A stretch of DNA of 64,000 bases from Caulobacter sp. UNC279MFTsu5.1. Lineage in GTDB: Bacteria; Pseudomonadota; Alphaproteobacteria; Caulobacterales; Caulobacteraceae. Of this stretch, positions 52,099-61,855 are shown piece by piece. The stretch spans positions 93,754 to 157,753 of the forward strand of contig NZ_FORN01000008.1 in assembly GCF_900114015.1 (NCBI RefSeq). Reading direction: 5' to 3'. Every line of letters starts with the position of its first letter. Position 1 is the stretch's first letter. The notes beneath the pieces are model-generated. The model ran no database searches and was not told the DNA's origin. It saw nothing but the letters and a program-made list of their open reading frames with translations. The translations under genes and the position numbers were made by a program.

Positions 52099-53537
52099 CC
52101 GACACCCTCTCCCGCCCCCTCCGTCTCAACGCCGCCAGCTATCCGGCCGCCCTCCCCGGCGTGGCCCTGCCCGCCTATGACCGCGACAAGGTCATGGTCG
52201 GCGTGGTGCATTTCGGCCCGGGGGCCTTCCATCGCGCGCACCAGGCCTTCTATTTCGACCAGCTTCTGGCCCGGGATCCGCGCTGGGGCCTGTGCGCCGT
52301 TTCGCTGAAGAGCCCGGGCGTCCGGGACGCCCTGCAGCCGCAGGACGGCCTCTACACCCTGGCCCAGCTGGACGCCGAGACCACCTTCCGCGTGGTCGGC
52401 TCGATCCTGGAGGTGCTGGTCGCGCCCGAGGATCCGCCCTCGGTCTTCGCCCGTCTGGCCGCCCCGGCCACCCGCATGGTCACGCTGACCGTCACCGAGA
52501 AGGGCTACTGCCTGACCGGCGACGGCAAGCTGGACGCCGCCCACCCCGACATCGTCCATGACCTTGCCCATCCGCGCGAACCGGTCAGCGCGGTCGGCTA
52601 CATCGTCGAAGGCCTGCGTCGCCGCCAGCAGGCCGGCCTGCCGCCCTACGCCGTGGTGGCCTGCGACAATCTCGCCGACAACGGCTGGCGGCTGAAGGCG
52701 GCGGTCGTGGCCTTCGCCGAAAGCATTGATCCGGCCCTGGCCGCCTGGATCCAGGCCGAGGGCCGCTTCCCTCGCACCATGGTCGACAGCATCACCCCCG
52801 CCACCGACGACGCCCTGCGCGCCCGGGTCGAGGCGGCCACCGGCCTGACCGACGCCTGGCCGATCCAGCGCGAGGCCTTCACCCAGTGGGTGGTCGAGGA
52901 CGTGCTGGGGCCGGACGCCCCGGACCTGGCCAGCGTCGGCGTCACCCTGACCGACGACGTGCGCGGCTTCGAGCGCGCCAAACTCAGGCTCTTGAACGGC
53001 GTCCACTCGACCATCGCCTATGCCGGCCTGCTGAAGGGCCATGAGACGGTGTTCGAGGCGATCAGCGATCCGGACCTGGCCAGGATCGCCGAGGATCTGA
53101 TGGTCCAGGACATCATCCCGACCCTGACCGCGCCGCGCGGCCTGGACCTCGTCGCCTACGGCCAGGCGATCCTGGGTCGGTTCCGCAACCCCGAGATCCG
53201 CCACCTGCTGAGCCAGATCGCCTGGGACGGCTCACAGAAGCTGCCGTTCCGCATCCTGGGCACGGTCGCCGACGCCCTGGAAGCCGGCCGTCCCATCGAC
53301 CGCCTGGCCCTGCCCCTGGCCGCCTGGATGCGCTTCGTCCGCCGTCGCGCGGCCGAGGGCGTCAAGATCGTCGACCCTCTGGCCGATCGGCTGATCGAAA
53401 CGGCGGCCGCCTGCACCGGCGACGCCAAGGCCGACGTCGCCCAGTTCCTGCAGCTGGAGCCGGTGTTCAGCCGCGACCTGGCGGGGAACGCGACATTCGT
53501 GACGGCGCTGGAGCAGGCGTACGACGGGCTGGCCTAG
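52095..53537 (+). CDS. uxuB: Hexuronate reductase of the mannitol dehydrogenase family (UxuB-like)
   Basis: A 480-residue polyol dehydrogenase: the NAD-binding 'VVHFGPGAFHRAHQAFYFD', 'VACDNLADNGWRLK' and the catalytic Lys region 'RAKLRLLNGVHSTIAYAG'. Members reduce fructuronate to mannonate (UxuB) or tagaturonate to altronate (UxaB). Sequence looks UxuB-like but the partner uxaA acts on altronate, and no mannonate dehydratase is present here, so it may serve tagaturonate or both. The start is a TTG overlapping the uxaA stop (TTGA), indicating tight coupling. Confidence 0.87.
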   Translation: MTDTLSRPLRLNAASYPAALPGVALPAYDRDKVMVGVVHFGPGAFHRAHQAFYFDQLLARDPRWGLCAVSLKSPGVRDALQPQDGLYTLAQLDAETTFRVVGSILEVLVAPEDPPSVFARLAAPATRMVTLTVTEKGYCLTGDGKLDAAHPDIVHDLAHPREPVSAVGYIVEGLRRRQQAGLPPYAVVACDNLADNGWRLKAAVVAFAESIDPALAAWIQAEGRFPRTMVDSITPATDDALRARVEAATGLTDAWPIQREAFTQWVVEDVLGPDAPDLASVGVTLTDDVRGFERAKLRLLNGVHSTIAYAGLLKGHETVFEAISDPDLARIAEDLMVQDIIPTLTAPRGLDLVAYGQAILGRFRNPEIRHLLSQIAWDGSQKLPFRILGTVADALEAGRPIDRLALPLAAWMRFVRRRAAEGVKIVDPLADRLIETAAACTGDAKADVAQFLQLEPVFSRDLAGNATFVTALEQAYDGLA

Positions 53538-53549
53538 GATCCCGGCCGG

Positions 53550-53573
53550 GGGACACGCGCATACGCGTGTCCC
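53550..53573. terminator. Palindromic hairpin between convergent uxuB and sugar transferase genes
   Basis: GGGACACGCG and CGCGTGTCCC form a perfect 10-bp stem with a CATA loop, 13 nt after the uxuB stop and 18 nt from the opposite gene's stop. No T-tract on either side, but its position suggests a shared transcript end. Confidence 0.6.
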
Positions 53574-53590
53574 TCTCGACGCACGGGTCC

Positions 53591-54151
53591 CTAGCGCGTC
53601 ACGCCCTTGCCGGTCATCACCGGCAGTACGGTCGCCAACAGGATCGTCAGGTCGAGCCAGAAGCTGCGACGCCGCAGGTATTCGGCATCAAGGGCCACCT
53701 TCTCGGGGATCGACACCTCGTCGCGGCCGTTGATCTGCGCCCAGCCGGTGACGCCGGGCCGCAGCGTCTCGACGCCGGCCGCCGTGCGCAGCGCCACTAG
53801 GTCGTCCTGGTTGAACAGCGCCGGACGCGGACCGACCAGACTCATGTCGCCGACCAGCACGCTCCACAGCTGCGGCAGCTCGTCGAGGCTGGCCCTGCGC
53901 AGGAAGGCGCCTGGCGGCGTCAGCCAGCGATCGGCGTCCTCCAGCAGGTGGGTGGCGACCTGGGGCGTGTCGATCCGCATGGTGCGAAACTTGGGCATGG
54001 CGAACAGGACGTTGTTCCGCCCCACCCGCTTGGACCAGTGCAAGACCGGTCCCGGCGAGGTCAGGCGCACGACCGCCGCCACGATCAGCAGCGGGATCGC
54101 CAGCAGCAGCAGCGCCGCCCCGGACGCCGCCGCATCGAACAGGCGCTTCAC
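53591..54151 (-). CDS. Bacterial sugar transferase (short, initiating glycosyl-1-phosphate transferase type)
   Basis: A 186-residue protein with one N-terminal membrane segment ('ASGAALLLLAIPLLIVAAVV') and the sugar-transferase core: 'GPVLHWSKRVGRNN', 'MPKFRTM', 'LRRASLDELPQLWSVLVGDMSLVGPRPAL' and 'GVTGWAQINGRDE'. Such enzymes put the first sugar phosphate on undecaprenyl phosphate for exopolysaccharide or holdfast-like polymers. It lacks the extra N-terminal helices of WcaJ-type proteins. The start is a GTG with a weak ribosome site, 15 nt after the tipN stop. Confidence 0.87.
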   Translation of the reverse strand: MKRLFDAAASGAALLLLAIPLLIVAAVVRLTSPGPVLHWSKRVGRNNVLFAMPKFRTMRIDTPQVATHLLEDADRWLTPPGAFLRRASLDELPQLWSVLVGDMSLVGPRPALFNQDDLVALRTAAGVETLRPGVTGWAQINGRDEVSIPEKVALDAEYLRRRSFWLDLTILLATVLPVMTGKGVTR

Positions 54152-54166
54152 CCTAGGCCCATTCTC

Positions 54167-57097
54167 TTAAGCCAAGTCCCCGAAGGCGGCGTCCAGCAGC
54201 AGATAGGCGCGGCCGGCGTCGGAGGACAGCAGGGCCGCCACCAGGAAGCCCTCGCGATCCTGCTCGGCCGCCTCGTCCATCATGCTGGCGTAGCGGCGCA
54301 GGAAGCGTTCGGCGTCGGCCCGCAGCGGGGCGTCGGAGAACAGGCGGCGGACCAGCCGGCGGATGGCGGCTGGGGCCAGCTTCTTGACCACCTCGCGCGC
54401 GCCGCTCTCGTCGTGGGTCTGGATCGTGGCGGCGATCTCGTCGATGCGGGCGCGGGGCAGCAGGGCCGTCGGGTCGATGCCCATGGCCAGGATCTCGCCG
54501 GCCATCTTTTCGCCCAGGGCCGCGTCGCCCGGCGCGGCGCTTTCCAGGCCCGACAGCAGGTTGCGCCACGACAGGCCGCCGCCTTGCGGCTGCGGCTCGG
54601 CCCTTTCGCCGGGCGGCGGCGCGGGCGCGGCGTGGCGGCCGCCGGCCGCGTCGAACACCGAGCGGAACTCGTCGTCCGTCGCGGTGGGCGTCAGGCGCAG
54701 GCGCGGACGCAGGCCCGGCTCCTCGGCGCTGGGTTCGTTGGCGGGCCTGGGAGCCGGCGGCGGCGCAGGCGGCGGCATGGGCGGCGGGGGCGGCGCGGCC
54801 TGGACCTGACGGCTCAGCGGCGGCGGCGCGCGGGACGGCGTCGCGGCGGCCGGGGCGGCGTTCATGCGGCCCACCGCCTCGCTGAGCATGTCGTAGTTGC
54901 GGCGCACGCGTTCCTGGAACGCCTGGTCGATCGCGGCCGTCTCCTCGGCCGTCCGACGGGCCGAGTTGCGCAGGTCCTCGATGCCCTGCTCGATCTGGGT
55001 CCGGACCTCGTTGGCGCGAGCCAGGGCTTCGGCCGGCAGGTCCGCCGTACGACGGCCGACATCGGCCAGCATGGCCTCCATCTCGGCGATTGTGGCGCGG
55101 GCGGTCTCGACGCTCTCAGCCAGTTTCTGAGCCGTGCGGGCGCCGGCCTGCTCGACCACCTGAGCCGACTGCTCGATCAGGTCGCGGGCTTCGTCCATGC
55201 GGGACTCGAACACCGTGTCGGCCTTCTGGCCGGCGGCGAAGGCGATCTCGTTGAGCTGGTCGACGCGGACCCGCGCGGCCTCGACGCGCTGCTCGACGCC
55301 TTCGTTGGCCTTGCGGGCGGCCTCGGCCATGGCGTTCATGGCCTGGGTCAGGGCCCCTTCCAGGTCGGAGCGCTGGCCGCCGGCGGCGCTGGCCAGGGCG
55401 GCGATGGCGCTGGAGGTCTCGGCCGCCAGGGCCTCGCGCTCGGCGCGGGCGGTCTCGGCGACCTCGCGCAGCTGCTGAGCCGCGGCCCCGATCAGGCCGC
55501 GCAGCACCTCGGCCCCCATGGCCGCCATGTCGCTCATCTCGGTGGCGCCGGCCCGGGTGTGGCCGATGAACTCGGTCAGCTGGGCGGTGCGGGTCTCGCT
55601 CTCGGCGGCGAAATCCTCCTGATCGGTGCGCAGCGACTGGCTCGCGGCGACCAGGGCGGCGCGCTGGGCGGCCAGGTTGCGTTCGACGGCGCCCATCTGG
55701 TCGCCGACCCCCTGGCCGGCGGTTTCCAGGCGGGCGATCTGGCGCGACAGGTCCTCGGCCCCCACCCGCGCAGCGTCGGACGCCTCGGCGGCGGCGGCGG
55801 CCAGGTCGGCGGCGCGAGCGGCCAGCGCCGCCTCCGCCTCGCGCAACTGGGTCTCGGCCAGATCAGAGGCCTCGGCGACCATGCGGGCCTGGCTGCCAAT
55901 GGCGTCGACCACCGCCGTGGATTGGGCGTCCAGCGTGGTCGACAGCGCGTGCATCGCCTGGCGCTCGTGGCCCAAGCCCTCGGACAACTGCTGGACCATC
56001 CGTGCGGACTCGCTGGTGGTCTGGGCCAGGGCGAGGGTTTCCTCGGCCAGAGCTTCGCGCAATTGCTGGACCCGGACGCGGGCCTCCTCGGCGGCGGCGG
56101 TCGCAGCGTCGATCTGATCGCGAATGCGCTCGACCACGCCGTCGACGCCGGCCGCCGCCAGGGCCGCCGGAGTGACCAGGCGGTCAGTCATGATCCGCGT
56201 GTGCTTCAGCTCGGCCGAGACCCCCATGGCCTGGCGCAGCATGTAGGCGCCCAGCAGGGTGAAGGCGGCCGGACCGACGGCCAGGGCGGCGAACACCATC
56301 AGGGCGAATTGGTCGACCTTCAGGGCCGGCACGCCGGAGCCGTAGCCGAGTGCGAAGGCGATCGGACCCAGCGTCCAGAGCGCCGCGGCGGCGACCGCCA
56401 GGCTCCAGAATAGCGGCGCGGGCATCGGCTTCTTGCCTTCGCGGGGCGTGTACAACGGGGTGACGGCCGGCTCGGCCAGCGGAGTCTCGCGTGGCTTGGA
56501 GACCGCCGCCTCGAACCGCTTTGACGGGGCCGGCGGTTCGGGCTCGACCACCGGCGCCGGCGGCTGGGCCGCCTGAGCCGCAACGGGCGCGGTCAGGAAC
56601 GACGGCAGCGGCGCCAGGGGTTCGGCTTCGACCGGGGCGCTGCGTCGGCCGCGAACCGGCGTGAACGGGGCGGGATCGGCGTCCGGTTCGAGCGGCTTGA
56701 AATCCGACTTCGGCGGCGGGACAGGTTCGATCACGGCCTCGGGTTCGGAGGCCGCGATCTCGGTCTTCGGAGGCTCGACGGGCTCGGCGACAGGCTGGGG
56801 ATGAGGCTTCGACACGCCGAAGAAACCGCGCCGCGCGCTGGCGCGAGGGGTCTCGGAAACCGGCGCGGGGGGCGGCTCGGGCGCGGGTTCGGGGCCGAGA
56901 TCCAGCGGACCGCGGCCGAGAATCGGCGGAGCCGACACGTCAGGAACGGCGGCGATATCTAGATCCAGGTCTGGTTCGCTGACCGGCGCGTCCGCATCAG
57001 GCTGAGCTTCCGCCTCGACCGGGCGACCAGCGTCCTCGACCGGCGGCTCCACGGGAATGCCGGTGAAATCAAGCGGTTGGCGCTTCTTAGGCTTCAT
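54167..57097 (-). CDS. tipN: Cell polarity protein TipN
   Basis: A 976-residue protein: an acidic Pro-rich N-terminal region (1-225), two membrane helices at about 229-252 and 264-288, a very long coiled coil (about 310-735) of Ala/Glu/Arg/Gln heptads, a Pro-rich linker (750-800) and a folded C-terminal part (about 850-976, 'LPRARIDEIAATIQTHDESG'). This is the architecture of Caulobacter TipN, which marks the new pole, helps place the flagellum through TipF and supports chromosome segregation. The neighbours (cysNC/metG on one side, uronate genes on the other) match my recollection of the C. crescentus tipN locus. It is likely co-transcribed with the sugar transferase. Confidence 0.85.
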   Translation of the reverse strand: MKPKKRQPLDFTGIPVEPPVEDAGRPVEAEAQPDADAPVSEPDLDLDIAAVPDVSAPPILGRGPLDLGPEPAPEPPPAPVSETPRASARRGFFGVSKPHPQPVAEPVEPPKTEIAASEPEAVIEPVPPPKSDFKPLEPDADPAPFTPVRGRRSAPVEAEPLAPLPSFLTAPVAAQAAQPPAPVVEPEPPAPSKRFEAAVSKPRETPLAEPAVTPLYTPREGKKPMPAPLFWSLAVAAAALWTLGPIAFALGYGSGVPALKVDQFALMVFAALAVGPAAFTLLGAYMLRQAMGVSAELKHTRIMTDRLVTPAALAAAGVDGVVERIRDQIDAATAAAEEARVRVQQLREALAEETLALAQTTSESARMVQQLSEGLGHERQAMHALSTTLDAQSTAVVDAIGSQARMVAEASDLAETQLREAEAALAARAADLAAAAAEASDAARVGAEDLSRQIARLETAGQGVGDQMGAVERNLAAQRAALVAASQSLRTDQEDFAAESETRTAQLTEFIGHTRAGATEMSDMAAMGAEVLRGLIGAAAQQLREVAETARAEREALAAETSSAIAALASAAGGQRSDLEGALTQAMNAMAEAARKANEGVEQRVEAARVRVDQLNEIAFAAGQKADTVFESRMDEARDLIEQSAQVVEQAGARTAQKLAESVETARATIAEMEAMLADVGRRTADLPAEALARANEVRTQIEQGIEDLRNSARRTAEETAAIDQAFQERVRRNYDMLSEAVGRMNAAPAAATPSRAPPPLSRQVQAAPPPPPMPPPAPPPAPRPANEPSAEEPGLRPRLRLTPTATDDEFRSVFDAAGGRHAAPAPPPGERAEPQPQGGGLSWRNLLSGLESAAPGDAALGEKMAGEILAMGIDPTALLPRARIDEIAATIQTHDESGAREVVKKLAPAAIRRLVRRLFSDAPLRADAERFLRRYASMMDEAAEQDREGFLVAALLSSDAGRAYLLLDAAFGDLA

Positions 57098-57259
57098 ACG
57101 CAGCCATAGTCCCAGGGCGAAACGGCTTGGGGCCGGATGAACATCGCCGCGCGGACGCCCCTCTCGCACGCAACGCATAAACCTAGCGGCGAAAAGCCGG
57201 CCCGCATAGCGGGTTCCACCGGTTTTCCCATCTGGCGCGGGGCTTGGCCCGGCAAGGCT

Positions 57260-57472
57260 TTAAGCGCTGACCTCGGTCCTGTGCAGGCGCGGGCAGCGCT
57301 CGATGGTCTGGACAGCCTGCTGACGGGGCGTGCGGGCGATGACCCGCTCGACCTTGGGTGGGGCCTTGGCCTGATGCTCGACGGCCATGCCGAACTGGCA
57401 AAGCGCCATCGACGAAAGCCAGAGCAGGATCGCGGCGATGAATTCAGCCAGGGATGACATCGGGAAGCCCAT
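57260..57472 (-). CDS. Small membrane-anchored protein, hypothetical
   Basis: A 70-residue frame with an N-terminal hydrophobic helix ('LAEFIAAILLWLSSMALCQF', about 8-27) and a basic tail. In-frame ATGs at 57472 and 57460 are both possible; GGAAA directly precedes the first. I do not recognise a family. It lies alone, upstream of tipN on the same strand. The clear signal-anchor supports it, but coding is not certain. Confidence 0.45.
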   Translation of the reverse strand: MGFPMSSLAEFIAAILLWLSSMALCQFGMAVEHQAKAPPKVERVIARTPRQQAVQTIERCPRLHRTEVSA

Positions 57473-57762
57473 TTTCCGATAGCGGCGTTATGCAATGCTT
57501 CGCCGCCCCGCGCGAATGAACTTTTGGTCATGAAACGGCGCCGCTCGCGACGCCCCGCGCTCCAGGAGGCTCCATCGAAGCTCACAGCGCCTGCAGATTT
57601 CCCCGCCTTGCCGACCGGCCTCGCGAGACCTAGGTCCACGCTCAGGATCACCGCCCCGTCGTCGCGCTTTCGTGCGTCGGCGGAGCTTTCCATTTGCGGA
57701 TACGCGTTTTGCCCCCTACCCAAGTCGCTTCGCTGTCGCACGACGCCTTTGCGGACCTGTCC
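57473..57762. other. Upstream region of cysD
   Basis: About 290 nt before cysD with no supported gene. It should contain the cysD-cysNC promoter. I saw no clear operator, riboswitch or hairpin. Confidence 0.4.
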
Positions 57763-58680
57763 ATGACTGCGCTGACTCCGGCTCGCCTGACGCACCTTCA
57801 GCGCCTCGAAGCCGAGAGCATCCACATCCTGCGCGAAGTGGCGGCCGAGTGCGAAAACCCGGTCATGCTGTACTCGATCGGCAAGGACAGCGCGGTGATG
57901 CTGCACCTGGCGGCCAAGGCGTTCTACCCCTCCAAGCCCCCCTTCCCCCTGCTGCACGTCGACACGACCTGGAAGTTCCGGGCCATGTACGAGCTGCGCG
58001 ACACCATCGCCAAGCAGCTGGGCTTCGATCTGCTGGTCTACAAGAACCCCGAGGCCGAGGCGCGCGGCATCAATCCGTTCGACCACGGCAGCGCCCTGCA
58101 CACCGACCTGTGGAAGACCGAGGGCCTCAAGCAGGCCCTGACCAAGTACGGCTTCGACGCGGCCTTCGGCGGCGCCCGCCGCGACGAGGAGAAGAGCCGG
58201 GCCAAGGAACGGGTCTTCAGCTTCCGCACCGCCGAGCAGCGCTGGGATCCCAAGGACCAGCGGCCCGAGCTGTGGAAGCTCTACAACACCCGCAAGCACC
58301 CGGGCGAAAGCCTGCGGGTCTTCCCGATCTCCAACTGGACCGAGCTGGACGTCTGGCAATACATCCACCTGGAGAACATCCCGATCGTGCCGCTGTATTT
58401 CGCGGCCGAGCGGCCGGTCGTCGAGCGGGACGGCAGCCTGATCATGGTCGACGACGACCGCTTCCGGCTGCGGCCCGGCGAGGTTCCGCAGATGAAGAGC
58501 GTGCGGTTCCGCACCCTGGGCTGCTACCCGCTGACCGGGGCGGTCGAGAGCACGGCCGCCACCTTGCCGCAGGTCATCCAGGAGATGCTGCTGACCACCA
58601 CCAGCGAGCGCCAGGGCCGGGTCATCGACCATGACCAGTCCGCCTCGATGGAGAAGAAGAAGCAGGAGGGCTATTTCTAG
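57763..58680 (+). CDS. cysD: Sulfate adenylyltransferase subunit 2
   Basis: A 305-residue CysD of the ATP-pyrophosphatase fold: the PP-loop '[16 protein letters not shown]', '[19 protein letters not shown]' and '[19 protein letters not shown]'. With CysN it makes APS from sulfate and ATP, driven by GTP hydrolysis. The ATG of cysNC follows its stop with no gap. Length and motifs are standard; the ATG at 57763 fits the family N-terminus. Confidence 0.96.
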   Translation: MTALTPARLTHLQRLEAESIHILREVAAECENPVMLYSIGKDSAVMLHLAAKAFYPSKPPFPLLHVDTTWKFRAMYELRDTIAKQLGFDLLVYKNPEAEARGINPFDHGSALHTDLWKTEGLKQALTKYGFDAAFGGARRDEEKSRAKERVFSFRTAEQRWDPKDQRPELWKLYNTRKHPGESLRVFPISNWTELDVWQYIHLENIPIVPLYFAAERPVVERDGSLIMVDDDRFRLRPGEVPQMKSVRFRTLGCYPLTGAVESTAATLPQVIQEMLLTTTSERQGRVIDHDQSASMEKKKQEGYF

Positions 58681-60624
58681 ATGACCGCCGCCGCCCCCAT
58701 CACGGCCGACAAGACCACGGTCTACAAGCCCTCCGACCTGATCGCCGACGACATCGACGCCTATCTGGTCGCCCACCAGCACAAGTCGCTGCTGCGCTTC
58801 ATCACCTGCGGGTCGGTGGACGACGGCAAGTCGACCCTGATCGGCCGGCTGCTCTACGACAGCAAGATGATCTTCGAGGACCAGATGGCGGCCCTCGAGG
58901 CCGACTCCAAGCGGGTGGGCACCCAGGGCGGGGCGATCGACTTCGCCCTGCTGGTCGACGGCCTGGCCGCCGAGCGCGAGCAAGGCATCACCATCGACGT
59001 CGCCTACCGCTTCTTCGCCACCGATAAGCGCAAGTTCATCGTCGCCGACACCCCCGGCCACGAGCAGTACACGCGCAACATGGTCACCGGCGCCTCGACC
59101 GCCGACGCGGCCGTGATCCTGATCGACGCCCGCAAGGGCGTGCTGACCCAGACCCGCCGCCACAGCTACCTCGTCAAGCTGCTGGGCATCCGCCACGTCG
59201 TGCTGGCGGTGAACAAGATGGACCTGGTCGGCTGGGATCAGGCGACCTTCGACGCGATCGTCGCCGACTATCGCGGCTTCGCCGACCAGATCGGCCTGGA
59301 CACCTTCACCCCGATCCCGATCTCGGGCCTGACCGGCGCCAACATGGCCGCCCGCGGCGAGGACTCGCCCTGGTATTCCGGCCCGATCCTGATGGACTGG
59401 CTGGAGGGCGTGGAGGTCGAGGACGACCTGCGCAGCCAGTCGTTCCGCATGCCCGTGCAATGGGTCAACCGGCCGAACCTCGACTTCAGGGGCTTTTCCG
59501 GCCAGATCGCCGCCGGCACGGTCAAGCCGGGCGACCGCGTCAAATCCCTGCCCTCGGGCCGCGAAAGCACCGTCGCCCGGATCGTCACCAAGCCCGACGA
59601 CCTGGCCGAGGCCTATGCCGGCCAGTCGGTGACGATCACCCTGGCCGACGAGATCGACGTCAGCCGCGGCGACGTCCTGGTGGCCGCCGACGATCCGGTC
59701 GCCGTGGCCGGCCAGTTCGAGGCCACCGTGGTCTGGATGGACGACGAGCCCCTGCCGCCGGGCCGGTCGTACCTGCTGAAGATCGGGACGCGGATGGTCG
59801 GGGCCAGCGTCACCGAGATCAAGCACCGGGTGAACGTCAACACGCTGGAGCACCTGGCCGCCAAGAAGCTGGAGCTGAACGAGATCGGCTTGGTCAACCT
59901 GTCGCTGGACCAGGCCATCCCGTTCGCACCCTACGCCGAGAACCGCGACCTGGGCGGCTTCATCCTGATCGACCGGATCAGCAACCGCACGGTCGGGGCG
60001 GGCCTGCTGAACTTCGCCCTGCGCCGGGCCGATAACATCCACTGGCAGCACACCGACGTCAGCAAGGCCTCGCGGGCGGCCCTGAAGGGCCAGCGCGGCC
60101 GGGTCGTCTGGCTGACGGGCCTGTCGGGCGCGGGCAAGTCGACGATCGCCAACCTGGTCGAGAAGCGCCTGCACGCCCTGGGCCGCCACACCTATCTGCT
60201 GGACGGCGACAATGTCCGCCACGGCCTCAACAAGGACCTCGGCTTCACCGAGGAGGACCGGGTCGAGAACATCCGCCGGGTGGCCGAGGTCGCCAAGCTG
60301 ATGGTCGACGCCGGGCTGATCGTGCTGACCGCCTTCATCTCGCCGTTCCGGGCCGAGCGCCGGCTGGCCCGCGAGATCCTGCAGGACGGCGAGTTCGTCG
60401 AGGTCTTCATCGACACCCCGCTGGCGGTGGCCGAGCAGCGCGACGTCAAGGGCCTCTACAGGAAGGCCCGGGCCGGCCAGTTGAAGAACTTCACCGGCAT
60501 CGACAGCCCCTACGAGGCCCCGGAGCATCCGGAGCTGCGGATCGACACGACCAAGCTCGATCCCGTCCAGGCCGCCGAGCGCATCGTCGCCTGGCTGGAA
60601 GGCGAGATCGACTACGAGATCTGA
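58681..60624 (+). CDS. cysNC: Bifunctional sulfate adenylyltransferase subunit 1 / APS kinase (CysNC)
   Basis: A 647-residue fusion. The CysN half has GTPase motifs '[17 protein letters not shown]' (P-loop), '[12 protein letters not shown]' and 'NKMDLVGW', then EF-Tu-like beta barrels. The CysC half (from about 470) has its own P-loop '[11 protein letters not shown]' and '[16 protein letters not shown]' for APS binding. Together with CysD it converts sulfate to PAPS. The fusion (NodQ type) is common in Alphaproteobacteria. It ends at a palindrome facing the MFS gene. Confidence 0.96.
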   Translation: MTAAAPITADKTTVYKPSDLIADDIDAYLVAHQHKSLLRFITCGSVDDGKSTLIGRLLYDSKMIFEDQMAALEADSKRVGTQGGAIDFALLVDGLAAEREQGITIDVAYRFFATDKRKFIVADTPGHEQYTRNMVTGASTADAAVILIDARKGVLTQTRRHSYLVKLLGIRHVVLAVNKMDLVGWDQATFDAIVADYRGFADQIGLDTFTPIPISGLTGANMAARGEDSPWYSGPILMDWLEGVEVEDDLRSQSFRMPVQWVNRPNLDFRGFSGQIAAGTVKPGDRVKSLPSGRESTVARIVTKPDDLAEAYAGQSVTITLADEIDVSRGDVLVAADDPVAVAGQFEATVVWMDDEPLPPGRSYLLKIGTRMVGASVTEIKHRVNVNTLEHLAAKKLELNEIGLVNLSLDQAIPFAPYAENRDLGGFILIDRISNRTVGAGLLNFALRRADNIHWQHTDVSKASRAALKGQRGRVVWLTGLSGAGKSTIANLVEKRLHALGRHTYLLDGDNVRHGLNKDLGFTEEDRVENIRRVAEVAKLMVDAGLIVLTAFISPFRAERRLAREILQDGEFVEVFIDTPLAVAEQRDVKGLYRKARAGQLKNFTGIDSPYEAPEHPELRIDTTKLDPVQAAERIVAWLEGEIDYEI

Positions 60625-60637
60625 CGACGCACGGCGC

Positions 60638-60663
60638 GGGGACAGGCGCATGCGCCTGTCCCC
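60638..60663. terminator. 26-bp perfect palindrome between convergent cysNC and MFS genes
   Basis: GGGGACAGGCGCA is followed directly by its exact complement TGCGCCTGTCCCC. It lies 14 nt after cysNC and 7 nt from the opposite stop. It lacks T-tracts, yet its placement matches the 53550 hairpin, whose sequence is related (GGGACACGCG), suggesting a family of two-way transcript ends. Confidence 0.65.
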
Positions 60664-60669
60664 GGCCAT

Positions 60670-61854
60670 CTAACGCCCCCTCCGCTTGGCCAGCCTCAAG
60701 GCCCCGACCAGCCCCAGCCCGCCCATCGCCGCCATGACCAGGTAGCCCCGGGTCCCGAAGGCGTCGAACAGCGGACCCGAGGCCAGGGTGCCGACGCCCA
60801 GCATGAAGCCGGCCGACAGGGCCGAGTTGATCGCCTGGGCGGCCGAGGCGCTCTGCGGCGGGGCCAGGCGCTCGATCAGCCTCAGCGAAGCCATGAAGCT
60901 GGCCGCGAAGGTCAGGGCGTGCAGGGCCTGCAGCGGGAACAGCAGCCACAGGGGCGGAGCAAAGGCGTAGGCGGTCCAGCGCAGCAACGCCGCCGCCCCG
61001 CCCAGCACCAGCAGCCTCTCGGGCCCGACCTTGCGTCGCCACGGCTCGGCGAACCACATGAAGCCGACCTCGACGGCCACGCCCACGCCCCACAGCACGC
61101 CGATCATCGGGTCCGGAACGCCCTGCTTGCGCCAGAGCAGGGCCGAGAAGCCGTAATAGAAGGCGTGCGCCCCCTGGATCAGGCCGGCGGTGACCACGGC
61201 CAGCACGAAGGTCCGGTCGCGCAGCAGGCCGCCCAGGCCTTTCCAGCGCTCGGCGGGGCCGAGCTTGGCGACGCCATGTTCGTGGACGCGATCGGGTGGC
61301 AGGACCAGGATCGAGACGGCGGCCACCCCGATCGCCGCCGCGCCGATCCAGGCGACAATGACGCTGGGCGCCATGACCGCCAGGATTGCGCCCATGGCCA
61401 GGTTGGCAACAATGAACGCCGCCGAGCCCGCGCCGCGCGGCACGCCGTAGTTGAAGCCGTCCACGCGCGAGCGCCGCAGGGTGATCACGTCGATCAGCGG
61501 GGTCAGGGTGGTCAGGCAGGTCATGCCGATCAGCCAGCACGCCAGCAGCCCCCAGAACCCCGGGGCGACCAGCATGGCCAGATAGCCGGCCGCCGCTCCC
61601 AGGGCCAGCAGCGCCAGGGGCGTGCGGCGCAGGGTGAAGCCGTCGGCCCACACCGCCAGCCCCGGCCCCAGGAACGGCCGCGCCAGCAGGGGGATGGCCA
61701 GGATGATCCCGATCTCCGCGCCGGTCAGGCCGCGCGATCGGAAATAGGTGGCGATGTACGGCAGGCTGACGCCGGTGCCGAGATAGGAGACGACGTAGAA
61801 CAGGCCCAGGCGGGCTTGGGCGGAAAAACGCCCTGCCCCCACCGGGTTCGTCAC
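60670..61854 (-). CDS. MFS transporter (HcaT/PPP-like)
   Basis: A 394-residue MFS protein with twelve helices: 'FYVVSYLGTGVSLPYIATYFRSRGLTGAEIG' at the start, 'RSRVDGFNYGVPRGAGSAAF' after helix 4 and 'QGAHAFYYGFSALLWRKQG' in the second half, the pattern of the phenylpropionate/nucleoside-permease-like branch (HcaT, PPP). The start is a GTG one base after the metG stop, so it is probably translated from the metG transcript. The substrate is unknown; aromatic acids or sugars are possible. Confidence 0.82.
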   Translation of the reverse strand: MTNPVGAGRFSAQARLGLFYVVSYLGTGVSLPYIATYFRSRGLTGAEIGIILAIPLLARPFLGPGLAVWADGFTLRRTPLALLALGAAAGYLAMLVAPGFWGLLACWLIGMTCLTTLTPLIDVITLRRSRVDGFNYGVPRGAGSAAFIVANLAMGAILAVMAPSVIVAWIGAAAIGVAAVSILVLPPDRVHEHGVAKLGPAERWKGLGGLLRDRTFVLAVVTAGLIQGAHAFYYGFSALLWRKQGVPDPMIGVLWGVGVAVEVGFMWFAEPWRRKVGPERLLVLGGAAALLRWTAYAFAPPLWLLFPLQALHALTFAASFMASLRLIERLAPPQSASAAQAINSALSAGFMLGVGTLASGPLFDAFGTRGYLVMAAMGGLGLVGALRLAKRRGR

Positions 61855-61855
61855 C

